Origin: an uncultured Clostridia bacterium
GTDB taxonomy: Bacteria > Bacillota > Clostridia > Christensenellales > CAG-917
Length of the DNA stretch: 64,000 bases
Assembly (NCBI GenBank): GCA_934233745.1
Contig: CAKQGN010000001.1
Location: 496,001 to 560,000, forward strand
Reading direction: 5' to 3'
The number at the start of each line of letters is the position of its first letter. The stretch's first letter is position 1. Under the pieces are notes generated by a model that saw only the letters and a program-made list of their open reading frames with translations, was not told where the DNA came from and made no database searches. The translations under genes and the position numbers were made by a program. Shown here piece by piece: positions 48,186-56,310 of the stretch.

Positions 48186-48227
48186 AACAAGCGTAAAGGG
48201 TGTAGTACCCTCAAAAAGGAAAGACAA

Positions 48228-48671
48228 ATGCCAAAATTTATGCTCGGAAACGCTCGTCATCAACTCGACGAGAGAAATAGGTTCAGGATTCCCGTCAAGT
48301 TCCGCGAAGGGCTTGGCTCAAATCCGTATTACCTTCCCGGCAAAAACGGCTGTTTGTATATCGTTCCCGAAGAGAGATTCGAAGAAATGTTCGCACCGTT
48401 CATCAATCAGAATCCCTACACATCGGATACGGACGAATTTACCTCGACGGTGTTTTCTTTCAGCGGTCCGCTCGAAGAGGACGCGCAGGGCAGAGTTTCT
48501 TTGGACAAGAACATCAAAGAGAAATTCGGCATCGACAAAGAAATGGTTTTCGTCGGCAAGGCGACATATCTCGAAGTATGGCCGGCGGAGGCATGGGACG
48601 CAAGATACGGCGTACTCGATCCGGGCAAGATCGACAAGATGATTCAAGACCTCAAAAAATACGGGGTGTAA
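48228..48671 (+). CDS. mraZ: Transcriptional regulator MraZ
   Basis: DNA-binding regulator of its own dcw operon. The 147-residue protein carries two SpoVT/AbrB-like MraZ domains: GNARHQLDERNRFRIPVKFREGLG (the conserved DxKGRxxxP-like motif as DERNRFRIPVKFR) and SGPLEEDAQGRVSLDKNIKEKFGIDKEMVFVGKATYLEVWPAEAWD. AAAAGGAAAG precedes the ATG at 48228; a longer frame from 48174 would start upstream of the transcription start. It is directly followed by rsmH, 2 nt on, in the usual first position of the cluster. Confidence 0.96.
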   Translation: MPKFMLGNARHQLDERNRFRIPVKFREGLGSNPYYLPGKNGCLYIVPEERFEEMFAPFINQNPYTSDTDEFTSTVFSFSGPLEEDAQGRVSLDKNIKEKFGIDKEMVFVGKATYLEVWPAEAWDARYGVLDPGKIDKMIQDLKKYGV

Positions 48672-48673
48672 AG

Positions 48674-49609
48674 ATGGAATTCGCACACGTTCCGGTGATG
48701 CTTGGCGAGTGCCTTGACGGATTGAAAATCAAAAGCGACGGGATTTATGTGGACGGTACTGTCGGCGGCGCGGGACACTCGGTTGAGATTGCCAAAAGAC
48801 TGGGCGAGGGCGGAATGCTTATTGCGGTTGACCGCGACAGCGACGCTCTCGAAGCGGCAGGCAAAAGACTTGCTCCTTACAAAGATAAAGTGACGTTTGT
48901 TCACGACGACTACAAGAACCTCATGTCCGAACTCGATATGCTCGGAATCGGCGAGGTGGACGGAATTCTTCTCGATTTGGGTGTGAGCAGCTATCAGCTC
49001 GACAACGCCGAGAGAGGATTCAGTTATATGAAAGACGCACCGCTGGATATGCGTATGGACAGGGAACAACCCTTGACGGCATACGATGTGGTGAACAAAT
49101 ACGACGAAAGAGAGATTGCAAATATTCTCTTCGATTACGGTGAAGAAAAACTTGCAAGAGTCATTGCAAAAAACATCGTGACAAAGAGAGCGCAAAAGCC
49201 TGTCGAAACCACGCTCGAACTTGCAAAGATAGTCGAAGACAGTTATCCCGCAAAGACGAGATGGAAATTCGGACACCCCGCAAAACGCACGTTTCAAGCG
49301 ATAAGGATTGCCGTCAACGGCGAACTCAATGCGCTTGACGAAGCGATTACGGCGATGGCAAGACGGTTGAAAAAGGGCGGTAGAATGGCGGTTATCACCT
49401 TTCATTCGCTCGAAGACAGAATCGTCAAATCCGCTTTCAGAGAACTAAATCTCGCATGCACGTGTCCGCCGGACTTCCCGGTGTGCGTATGCGGCAAGGT
49501 TCAGGAAGTTGAGCTTGTAAACAAAAAGCCGATTGTCGCAAGCGAAGAGGAGCAGAGAAACAATCCTCGTTCGCAAAGCGCAAAACTCAGAATCGTCGAA
49601 AGGCTTTGA
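48674..49609 (+). CDS. rsmH: 16S rRNA (cytosine-1402-N4) methyltransferase
   Basis: Methylates N4 of C1402 in 16S rRNA. The 311-residue protein has HVPVMLGECLDGL, motif I YVDGTVGGAGHSVEIAKRL, the VDRDSDAL motif, GILLDLGVSSYQLDNAERGFSY, RTFQAIRIAVNGEL, and the end ITFHSLEDRIVK...KPIVASEEEQRNNPRSQSAKLRIVER. All are standard. The ATG at 48674 has GGGGTG upstream, overlapping the end of mraZ. The length is typical. Confidence 0.97.
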   Translation: MEFAHVPVMLGECLDGLKIKSDGIYVDGTVGGAGHSVEIAKRLGEGGMLIAVDRDSDALEAAGKRLAPYKDKVTFVHDDYKNLMSELDMLGIGEVDGILLDLGVSSYQLDNAERGFSYMKDAPLDMRMDREQPLTAYDVVNKYDEREIANILFDYGEEKLARVIAKNIVTKRAQKPVETTLELAKIVEDSYPAKTRWKFGHPAKRTFQAIRIAVNGELNALDEAITAMARRLKKGGRMAVITFHSLEDRIVKSAFRELNLACTCPPDFPVCVCGKVQEVELVNKKPIVASEEEQRNNPRSQSAKLRIVERL

Positions 49610-49724
49610 GCTTAAAAAACAAACAGAAAAAACAAAACGTAAAACAAAAAAATATAAAGAAGGGAAAATCGAGATTCTAATAGGGGCAAAAATAGAATAT
49701 CGATAATCTAAAAAGGGGCACGTT

Positions 49725-50528
49725 ATGGCAATCACATTGGACGAATTGTTGGGTAGAAATACAAAAGAGGCGACGCAAAACAACGTCACCGGTTTTCCTT
49801 CATACGAAGATTTCAAAACTTCGCGCATGAATCAACCGGCATCGTATCAACCGGTGCAGAACGTGCGTTACAATTTCGATATGGCACCCGCAAGAGAAGT
49901 GCGTTCTGCCGAAAGCGTAAGAAACTATGAAGCGTCTCGTCCGTATGTTGCTCCTCAATCGAGCGAATATCAAACGAGAGAATATCCCTTCTACGACACC
50001 ATGCAACAAAGAGCGCAACAATATGCGCCCGTACAATATCAGCAACCGGTTGAATATCAGGCTCCGACGCAAACTTACGATCAGGTGCAATATGCCGAGC
50101 CTCAAGTTCAACGCGTGCAACAAGCACCCGCTCACGAAAGTTTCTATGAGTTTACGGCGCAGGATACCGAAAGAGCAAGCGATCAGGAACTTTACGCAAG
50201 ACTTTCGCACTCCAACATGAGCAGCGCTCCCGTCTTTGAGGACAGTGCGGTGCAAAGCGTTCAACGCACGGGACTTTTTGCTCGCAAGGCGCAAAAAACA
50301 CAGGATGTAAGCGAACAAAAACAACGCGCACGTCTCAACACCAAAGGCAAAATCATACTCGGCGTATATCTTGCGGTAATTGCGCTCGTTGCGTCGCTCA
50401 TCATCGTAAACGCAACCAAAATCAATCAAGGCAAAGCTTTGACTCCGACTTCCGAGGTGAAAGCAGCTGCACAAGCGAATAATACGGAATCTTTTGAAAT
50501 AGATTCTAAATATGAAGTTCGCATCTGA
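49725..50528 (+). CDS. Unrecognised single-pass protein in the ftsL position
   Basis: A 267-residue protein whose first 205 residues are hydrophilic, rich in Gln, Tyr, Pro, Ala and Ser (for example QYQQPVEYQAPTQTYDQVQY) and probably disordered, followed by a basic stretch, one transmembrane helix (GKIILGVYLAVIALVASLIIV, about residues 208-228) and a short outer tail of 39 residues. It lies between rsmH and spoVD where Firmicutes carry ftsL, but it lacks the extracellular coiled coil of FtsL and is more than twice as long. GGGG precedes the ATG. It overlaps spoVD by 17 nt. It might be a functional replacement of FtsL with a large cytoplasmic part; no homology is visible. Confidence 0.75.
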   Translation: MAITLDELLGRNTKEATQNNVTGFPSYEDFKTSRMNQPASYQPVQNVRYNFDMAPAREVRSAESVRNYEASRPYVAPQSSEYQTREYPFYDTMQQRAQQYAPVQYQQPVEYQAPTQTYDQVQYAEPQVQRVQQAPAHESFYEFTAQDTERASDQELYARLSHSNMSSAPVFEDSAVQSVQRTGLFARKAQKTQDVSEQKQRARLNTKGKIILGVYLAVIALVASLIIVNATKINQGKALTPTSEVKAAAQANNTESFEIDSKYEVRI

Positions 50529-52437
50529 AAAACAGACAAAACCCAATCTTCTTTATAATCCAACAAAAAGGCTGTCGGCAATACTATTGCTGATGGTCTT
50601 TTTGTTTTCGGCGATTTTCGCAAAGATGTTTGCCGTCATCGTCGTAGAGGGCGAATCTTTGCAAGTAAAGGCTATCGATCAATGGCTTCGCGATGTTCCC
50701 ACAGACGCACCGAGGGGCAACATTGTGGATAAAAACGGAAAAATCCTTGCGTCTACGGCAACGAGATATAATTTGTACGTAAGACCGAGCAACACACCCG
50801 ACAAAGAGGGCGTTGCAAAACTTTTGTGCGAGGTGTTAGGTTATGAGTATCAAAGCACGTTATCAAAAATTTCCAAACGCACGAGCGAAGTTACGGTTGC
50901 CACAAAAGTCACGAAAGAGCAATTGAACATAGTGTACGCGTCGGGACTTAAAGGCATTTATTATTCGGAGGACAATTTCCGTTATTATCCGTACGGCGAC
51001 TTTATGACGCAGGTGCTTGGTTTTTGTTCGAGCGACGGATTCGGTCAGACGGGACTGGAATCGTATTACGACAAATATCTGACGGGAATAAACGGCAAGA
51101 TTCTGACGGAAACCGACCTTGTGGGGCGTTCGCTCGACGGCGGTTTGAGTTATTATCTTCCGTCCGTATCGGGACTTGACTTAAAAACGACGCTTGACGC
51201 CGGCATACAAAGTATAGTAGAAGGTGCGGTGCGCAATGCCGTTGCCAAATTCAACCCTAAAGGCGTTGCGTGTATAGTGATGGATTATTCCACGGGCGGA
51301 ATCGCGGCACTTTGCGAATATCCGTCGTTTGATTTGAACAACGTTCCTCGCAACGATTTGACAACGCTTTTCGAGTGTTCTAAAAGCAAAATCATTTCAA
51401 CGGTATACGAACCCGGTTCGACTTTCAAAATCCTTACGTCCGCGGCGGCGTTGGATTCGGGAAAGGTTCACACAAGCGATAGATTTTATTGCGCAGGCTC
51501 AAAAGTCGTGGACGGCAAAAAAATCAGGTGCTGGAAGTCGAAAGGTCACGGTTCGATAGATTTCGGTCAGGGCGTCGAGTCAAGCTGCAACTGCGTGTTT
51601 ATGGAATGCGCCTTGCGAATGGGGACGAACAGCTTTTACGACTATATGTCGGCGTTCGGACTTTCAAGCAAGACAGGCGTGGATATGACGGGGGAAACGA
51701 GCGGAATATTCATTGCGCGCAATCTTGTCAAAAACGTCGACTTGGCGCGCATAGGATTCGGACAAGCGGTTGCCGTAACTCCGATAGGATTGCTTGCGGC
51801 GACGTCGAGCGTTGTAAACGGCGGGGTAAAAGTCACGCCGCACGTAATGAACGAAATTAAATCGGCAAACGGCACCGTGGCGAGTTACGGAATATCCGGC
51901 GGCGAAAGGGTTGTATCCGAGCAAACGTCAAAAACCATGTGCGAATTGTTGCAAAGAGTTGTTACCACGGGGAGCGGCAAGGGGGCGTATGTCCCCGGAT
52001 ATAAAATTCTCGGCAAAACGGGTACGGCGCAAAAATACGAAAACGGGCAAATCGCAAGAGGGAAATATATCTCGTCGTTTCTCGGCTTTTCGGTGAGCGA
52101 GGGAGCAAATTACGGCGTGCTTTTCATCGTTGACGAACCGAAAGGGTATATGTATTACGGCTCGCTCGTGGCGGCTCCGATGGTGGGCGACATTTTTGAG
52201 AGTATGTTTGCGTATTTGGGGACAGAGCCACGTTATACGGGGCAGGAGGAGTCGATAATCGGCAAGGAATTTATTTTGCCGTCTTTTGAAGGGCTAAGTC
52301 TAATCGAGGCAAAAAATCAATTGAGAAAGCTGGGTTTATACGTTGAAACGGACGGCGACGGAGATGTCGTAAAGGGACAATATCCGCTTGCCGGCGTAAA
52401 GGTCGATAAGAGAAACACGGTGCTTTTGCTCACTTGA
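50512..52437 (+). CDS. spoVD: Penicillin-binding protein, SpoVD/FtsI type, with PASTA domain
   Basis: A class B transpeptidase that cross-links septal or spore-cortex peptidoglycan with its SEDS partner. The 641-residue protein has a transmembrane anchor (residues about 21-40), a dimerisation domain with DAPRGNIVDKNG and a transpeptidase domain: nucleophile Ser about 303 in EPGSTFKI, SCN near 358-360 in VESSCNCVF, and KTGT near 502. A single PASTA domain (residues about 585-641, FEGLSLIEAKNQLRKLGL) ends the protein, as in SpoVD. The start overlaps the previous gene by 17 nt and has no good ribosome site, implying coupling. Whether it acts in division, sporulation or both cannot be told because only one such gene is seen here. 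Confidence 0.94.
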   Translation: MKFASEKQTKPNLLYNPTKRLSAILLLMVFLFSAIFAKMFAVIVVEGESLQVKAIDQWLRDVPTDAPRGNIVDKNGKILASTATRYNLYVRPSNTPDKEGVAKLLCEVLGYEYQSTLSKISKRTSEVTVATKVTKEQLNIVYASGLKGIYYSEDNFRYYPYGDFMTQVLGFCSSDGFGQTGLESYYDKYLTGINGKILTETDLVGRSLDGGLSYYLPSVSGLDLKTTLDAGIQSIVEGAVRNAVAKFNPKGVACIVMDYSTGGIAALCEYPSFDLNNVPRNDLTTLFECSKSKIISTVYEPGSTFKILTSAAALDSGKVHTSDRFYCAGSKVVDGKKIRCWKSKGHGSIDFGQGVESSCNCVFMECALRMGTNSFYDYMSAFGLSSKTGVDMTGETSGIFIARNLVKNVDLARIGFGQAVAVTPIGLLAATSSVVNGGVKVTPHVMNEIKSANGTVASYGISGGERVVSEQTSKTMCELLQRVVTTGSGKGAYVPGYKILGKTGTAQKYENGQIARGKYISSFLGFSVSEGANYGVLFIVDEPKGYMYYGSLVAAPMVGDIFESMFAYLGTEPRYTGQEESIIGKEFILPSFEGLSLIEAKNQLRKLGLYVETDGDGDVVKGQYPLAGVKVDKRNTVLLLT

Positions 52438-52512
52438 CAATCGTTATATATACGATAAAGGTTTTATAAATTACCGTGAAAAGATTTTCCGTTTGTGTCT
52501 AAGATTGCGGTT

Positions 52513-52558
52513 GGGTTGATAATGTTTTCTACACTCATTATTATGAGTGTATCAACCC
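52513..52558 (+). promoter_or_regulatory. Two-tier hairpin in the murE leader
   Basis: GGGTTGAT (52513-52520) pairs with ATCAACCC (52551-52558), enclosing a 9-bp hairpin TACACTCAT-TATT-ATGAGTGTA (52530-52551, one base shared). GGAGG follows within 3 nt. It could control access to the ribosome site of murE or be a protein-binding dyad. Confidence 0.6.
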
Positions 52559-52574
52559 TTGGAGGACGCAACTT

Positions 52575-54008
52575 ATGAAACTTGAAAACTTGCTTTACGG
52601 CGTAGAAATCCAAAAGACAAATTTAGACCTGAACACAGAAATCAAAGAGATAAAAATCGATTCGAGAAAGGTTGAGGACGGCGATTTGTTCGTATGTCTG
52701 GAAGGCGTCAACGATGACGGCAACAATCATCTTTGCGAGATTGGCGCGGATTTTGTCGCTCTCACCGAAAAAGAGTGGCACGGCGGCAAATACGTGCTTG
52801 TCAAAGACGCCCGAAAAGCATATGCGCAAGTGTGCGAAAACCGTTTTTTACGTCCGCTCGAAGGCATGAAATTCGTTGCGGTTGTAGGCACGAACGGCAA
52901 GACGTCGACTGCGCATTATATCGATTCGATTTTGACTTTTGCAGGTGTAAAAACGGGGCTTATCGGCACGGAAGGACACTATATTCTCGGCGAAAAAGTC
53001 GGGCAGAGTCTGACGACGCCCGACCCTTACGAACTGAACGAGTTGTTTTTCAAAATGCGCACAAGAGGCGTGGACGTCGTGATTGCCGAGGTGAGCGCGC
53101 ACGCTATATATCTCGAAAAGCTCGGCGACATAAAAGCGGATGTCGCGATTTTGACAAACATATCCCAAGACCATTTGGACTTCTTCAAAGATTTTTCAAA
53201 CTATCAAAGTGTAAAAATGTCCTATTTCGAGGATGGGCACGCAAAGACGGCGGTTGTCAACGTCGACGATAAAAGCGGTCGGATTTTGCTCAAACGGCTC
53301 GAAGAAAAGGGGAACGTAAAGACGCTGACTTACGGCTTGTACAATCCCGCCGATTGCTTTGCGGTGAATGTCGCGGAGGATATAGACGGAGTGAAGTTTG
53401 TGGCAAATCTCAACGACGACATCGTGGACGTAAAATCCTCTCTTTTCGGCGAGTTTAACGTTTACAATCTTTTGGGTGCCATGAGCGTGTGTACTCTTTT
53501 GGGCATCGACTCTGCAACGCTCTCGCATGCCGTGAGAAAAATAAAGGCGGTAAAGGGCAGATTTTCGGTTTTGCACACCGAAAAAGGGACTATAATTGTG
53601 GACTTCGCTCATACGCCGGAGGGACTTAAAAACTTGCTTTCTACTGCGAGAACCCTAACAAAATCACGGCTTATAACGTTGTTCGGTTGCGGCGGAGAAA
53701 GGGATAAGACCAAGCGTGCGCAAATGGGGAAAATCGCGTCCGAATACAGCGATTATATCGTGCTTACAAGCGACAATCCGCGCGGAGAGGACGCGCTCGA
53801 TATCATCAGACAAATCGAGTGGGGCGTGAGTATAAAGGATGTAAAGTGTATCGTAGACAGACCCGAAGCCGTGCGATTTGCGCTCAACGAAATGGAAGAA
53901 GGCGACACGCTCGTGCTTGCAGGCAAAGGCAATGAAAACTACCTCGAAATCAAAGGTAAAAGAATTCCGTACAACGATTTCGATATGGTGGCGAGGTACG
54001 CAAGATAA
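52575..54008 (+). CDS. murE: UDP-MurNAc-tripeptide synthetase MurE
   Basis: Adds the third residue to UDP-MurNAc-dipeptide. The 477-residue ligase has the N-terminal uridine-binding domain, the ATP motif VVGTNGKTSTAHY, the Asp/Glu/His metal region and the C-terminal ligase domain. The substrate-specificity motif reads DNPR (LTSDNPRGEDALD), the mark of meso-diaminopimelate ligases, as opposed to the lysine type. TTGGAGG precedes the ATG. It shares one base with mraY (TAATG). murF, normally between murE and mraY, is missing here. Confidence 0.96.
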   Translation: MKLENLLYGVEIQKTNLDLNTEIKEIKIDSRKVEDGDLFVCLEGVNDDGNNHLCEIGADFVALTEKEWHGGKYVLVKDARKAYAQVCENRFLRPLEGMKFVAVVGTNGKTSTAHYIDSILTFAGVKTGLIGTEGHYILGEKVGQSLTTPDPYELNELFFKMRTRGVDVVIAEVSAHAIYLEKLGDIKADVAILTNISQDHLDFFKDFSNYQSVKMSYFEDGHAKTAVVNVDDKSGRILLKRLEEKGNVKTLTYGLYNPADCFAVNVAEDIDGVKFVANLNDDIVDVKSSLFGEFNVYNLLGAMSVCTLLGIDSATLSHAVRKIKAVKGRFSVLHTEKGTIIVDFAHTPEGLKNLLSTARTLTKSRLITLFGCGGERDKTKRAQMGKIASEYSDYIVLTSDNPRGEDALDIIRQIEWGVSIKDVKCIVDRPEAVRFALNEMEEGDTLVLAGKGNENYLEIKGKRIPYNDFDMVARYAR

Positions 54009-55009
54009 TGAGCGGTCTTGTCAAAATACTTTTGTATTTCATAGCTTCGGTCGCTCTTTCGTTGCTTGTCGCGCCGCCGATTGTCAAGCTGATGAGCAAA
54101 CTCAAAGCGAAACAGACGGTTTTGGGATATGTCAAGCAACACGAGCATAAAAGCGGCACCCCGACTATGGGAGGATTTATCTTCCTTTTGCCGACGATTG
54201 TGTTTTCGCTTGTGGAGTTTAAGCGATTTTCGCTTGTCGCAACGGCGGTTACGGCAGGTTTTTGCGTGCTTGGATTTTTGGACGATTATATCAAAATCCG
54301 CTATGCGCGCAATCTGGGATTGAAACCCTATCAAAAGATAATCGGACAACTCGGTTTAAGTTTTGCGGCGGGGTGGTTTGTCTATGCCTCAAAGGACATC
54401 GGTACGGCGATAAATCTGCCGTTTACCGCCTATATGCTCGATATGAAATGGGGAATTATTCCGTTTGTCATGCTCGTTTACGTCGCGACCACAAACTGCG
54501 TAAACCTCACTGACGGACTCGACGGACTTGCGGGATATACTTCGGTTGCTTATTTTTTGTGGTTTTCCATGCTTCTATACTTTGTATATGACGATGCCGT
54601 AAAGTCGGGCAACGAGGCGTATGCGAAAGAAATCCTCTCATTGTGCGTGTTTTCGGCGTCCGTTCTCGGAGGATTGCTCGGATATCTGGTGGTCAACGGC
54701 TATCCTGCCAAAATTATGATGGGGGATACAGGTTCGCTCGCGCTCGGTGCGGCGTGCGCATCCGTTGCCGTTTTTTCAAAAAATCCGCTTTTAATCGTCA
54801 CATCGGGCATAATGTACGTGCTTTCCGGCATATCAGTTATATTGCAGGTGCTTTACTACAAACTCACCAAGAAACGTATATTTCTTATGGCTCCTTTTCA
54901 TCACCACCTGGAAATGAAAGGGCTGCACGAATCAAAAATCGTGACTATATACTTTGTTGCGAGCATGGTAGGCGGCGCACTGACGCTGATATTTGCGAGG
55001 GCGATATGA
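54008..55009 (+). CDS. mraY: Phospho-N-acetylmuramoyl-pentapeptide transferase MraY
   Basis: Makes lipid I by transferring phospho-MurNAc-pentapeptide to undecaprenyl phosphate at the inner membrane face. The 333-residue protein has about ten membrane helices with the family motifs KSGTPTMGGFIF, LGFLDDYIKI, NCVNLTDGLDGLAG, MMGDTGSLALGA and the histidine-rich loop MAPFHHHLEMKGLHESK. The aspartates of FLDDY and MGDTG are present. It overlaps murD by 4 nt (ATGA). Confidence 0.97.
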   Translation: MSGLVKILLYFIASVALSLLVAPPIVKLMSKLKAKQTVLGYVKQHEHKSGTPTMGGFIFLLPTIVFSLVEFKRFSLVATAVTAGFCVLGFLDDYIKIRYARNLGLKPYQKIIGQLGLSFAAGWFVYASKDIGTAINLPFTAYMLDMKWGIIPFVMLVYVATTNCVNLTDGLDGLAGYTSVAYFLWFSMLLYFVYDDAVKSGNEAYAKEILSLCVFSASVLGGLLGYLVVNGYPAKIMMGDTGSLALGAACASVAVFSKNPLLIVTSGIMYVLSGISVILQVLYYKLTKKRIFLMAPFHHHLEMKGLHESKIVTIYFVASMVGGALTLIFARAI

Positions 55010-56310
55010 ATCTTATCGGAAGGAACGTCGTTGTGTACGGCGCGGGAGCAAGCGGCATTTCCGCATATGAGTTGTTGACAGAAAAAGGCGCGAGAGCAAT
55101 CGTTTACGACGACGATCCGTCGCGCGAGCGCGCGACAAGCAGTACGGGCGTGTTCAAAGACGCCGACCTGATTGTACTAAGTCCGGGCGTCGATCCCAAT
55201 AAAGATTTTCTTTTGGACGCACGTCTTGAAAATAAAACCGTTACGAGCGAGCTTAATCTGGCGTCAAGCGTCTGCCTTGCCGAGCAGATAGCCGTGACGG
55301 GAACAAACGGCAAGACAACAACGACTTTGCTCATCGACCATATTCTCAAAAGAGCAGGGATACATTCTCACGCAGTCGGGAATATCGGGATACCGTTTTC
55401 ATCCATTGCGGACAAACTCGACGCAACCGAAACTGCGGTTGTGGAAGCGAGCAGCTATCAACTTGAAAACAGCAGGGGATTTTCACCCGACATTGCCGTA
55501 TTGCTCAATTTGAAACCCGATCATATGTCAAGACATATGACGATGAAAAACTATCGCAACGCAAAGTCAAATATTTTCCGCGCTCAAAGCGAAAGCGATT
55601 TTCTCGTCTACAATGCCGATGACGAAATCGTTTCGGATATGGCAAGTGAAGCCGTGTCGCAGAAAGTGCCGTTTTCAATCGAACATACCGAGCCGACAGG
55701 CGCATACATATCATCGGATTTTGTATGTTTCAGAGGCAATCCGATTGTGTCGCTTGACGAAATCGACTTCAAAGGCGACGAACTTCAAAACGCGCTTGCC
55801 GCGGTTGCGGTGTGTATGATAAAAGGCGTATCGGCTTTTTGTACGGCGTCCGCTCTGACCGACTTCAAGCGTCCGGCATATCGTCGTCAGCTTGTTGCGA
55901 TTGCTAAGGGCGTTTACGTGTACAACGACAGCAAATCCACCAATGTGTCCGCGTGTCTGTGCGCATGCACGAGCGTGGGCGAATGCGTGCTTATGCTCGG
56001 AGGACAAAAGGGGGAAGAGAATTTCGACGAATTGTTTTCAAAATTGCCTTCGAGCGTAAAGGCCGTCACCGTTCAGGGTGAAAATGCCGAAATTATCCTC
56101 GAAAGCGCAAGGACGTTCGGATTCAAAAACATCATAAAATGCGACGACTTGCAAAGTTCCGTATCGACGGCATTCGGGTTGGCAAAAGAATTCGGATGCG
56201 AAAGCATACTGTTTTCGCCTGCAAGCAAAAGCTTTGATTTGTACAACAGCTTTGAGGAGAGAGCAAAAAAGTTTGACTCTCAAATCGCAGACTATCTTGC
56301 CGCAAAATGA
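55006..56310 (+). CDS. murD: UDP-MurNAc-L-alanine:D-glutamate ligase MurD
   Basis: Adds D-glutamate to UDP-MurNAc-L-Ala. The 434-residue ligase has the N-terminal Rossmann-like domain (VVVYGAGASGISAYELL, LSPGVDP), ATP motif AVTGTNGKTTTTLLI, VVEASSYQLE, NLKPDHMSRH and the C-terminal motif VYNDSKSTNVSA. The usual HR pair before the last motif (typical G-L-x-H-R-x-E) is replaced by PAYRRQLV, so the histidine is missing. It starts at ATG 55006 with an ATGA overlap with mraY; an in-frame upstream extension lies inside mraY and is unsupported. It ends with an ATGA overlap with ftsW. Confidence 0.94.
   Translation: MNLIGRNVVVYGAGASGISAYELLTEKGARAIVYDDDPSRERATSSTGVFKDADLIVLSPGVDPNKDFLLDARLENKTVTSELNLASSVCLAEQIAVTGTNGKTTTTLLIDHILKRAGIHSHAVGNIGIPFSSIADKLDATETAVVEASSYQLENSRGFSPDIAVLLNLKPDHMSRHMTMKNYRNAKSNIFRAQSESDFLVYNADDEIVSDMASEAVSQKVPFSIEHTEPTGAYISSDFVCFRGNPIVSLDEIDFKGDELQNALAAVAVCMIKGVSAFCTASALTDFKRPAYRRQLVAIAKGVYVYNDSKSTNVSACLCACTSVGECVLMLGGQKGEENFDELFSKLPSSVKAVTVQGENAEIILESARTFGFKNIIKCDDLQSSVSTAFGLAKEFGCESILFSPASKSFDLYNSFEERAKKFDSQIADYLAAK

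Noticed and set aside
48198..48210. MraZ-binding repeats before mraZ
   Set aside because: Only one short GGGT/ACCC dyad is present; the three or four direct repeats known for MraZ targets are not visible.
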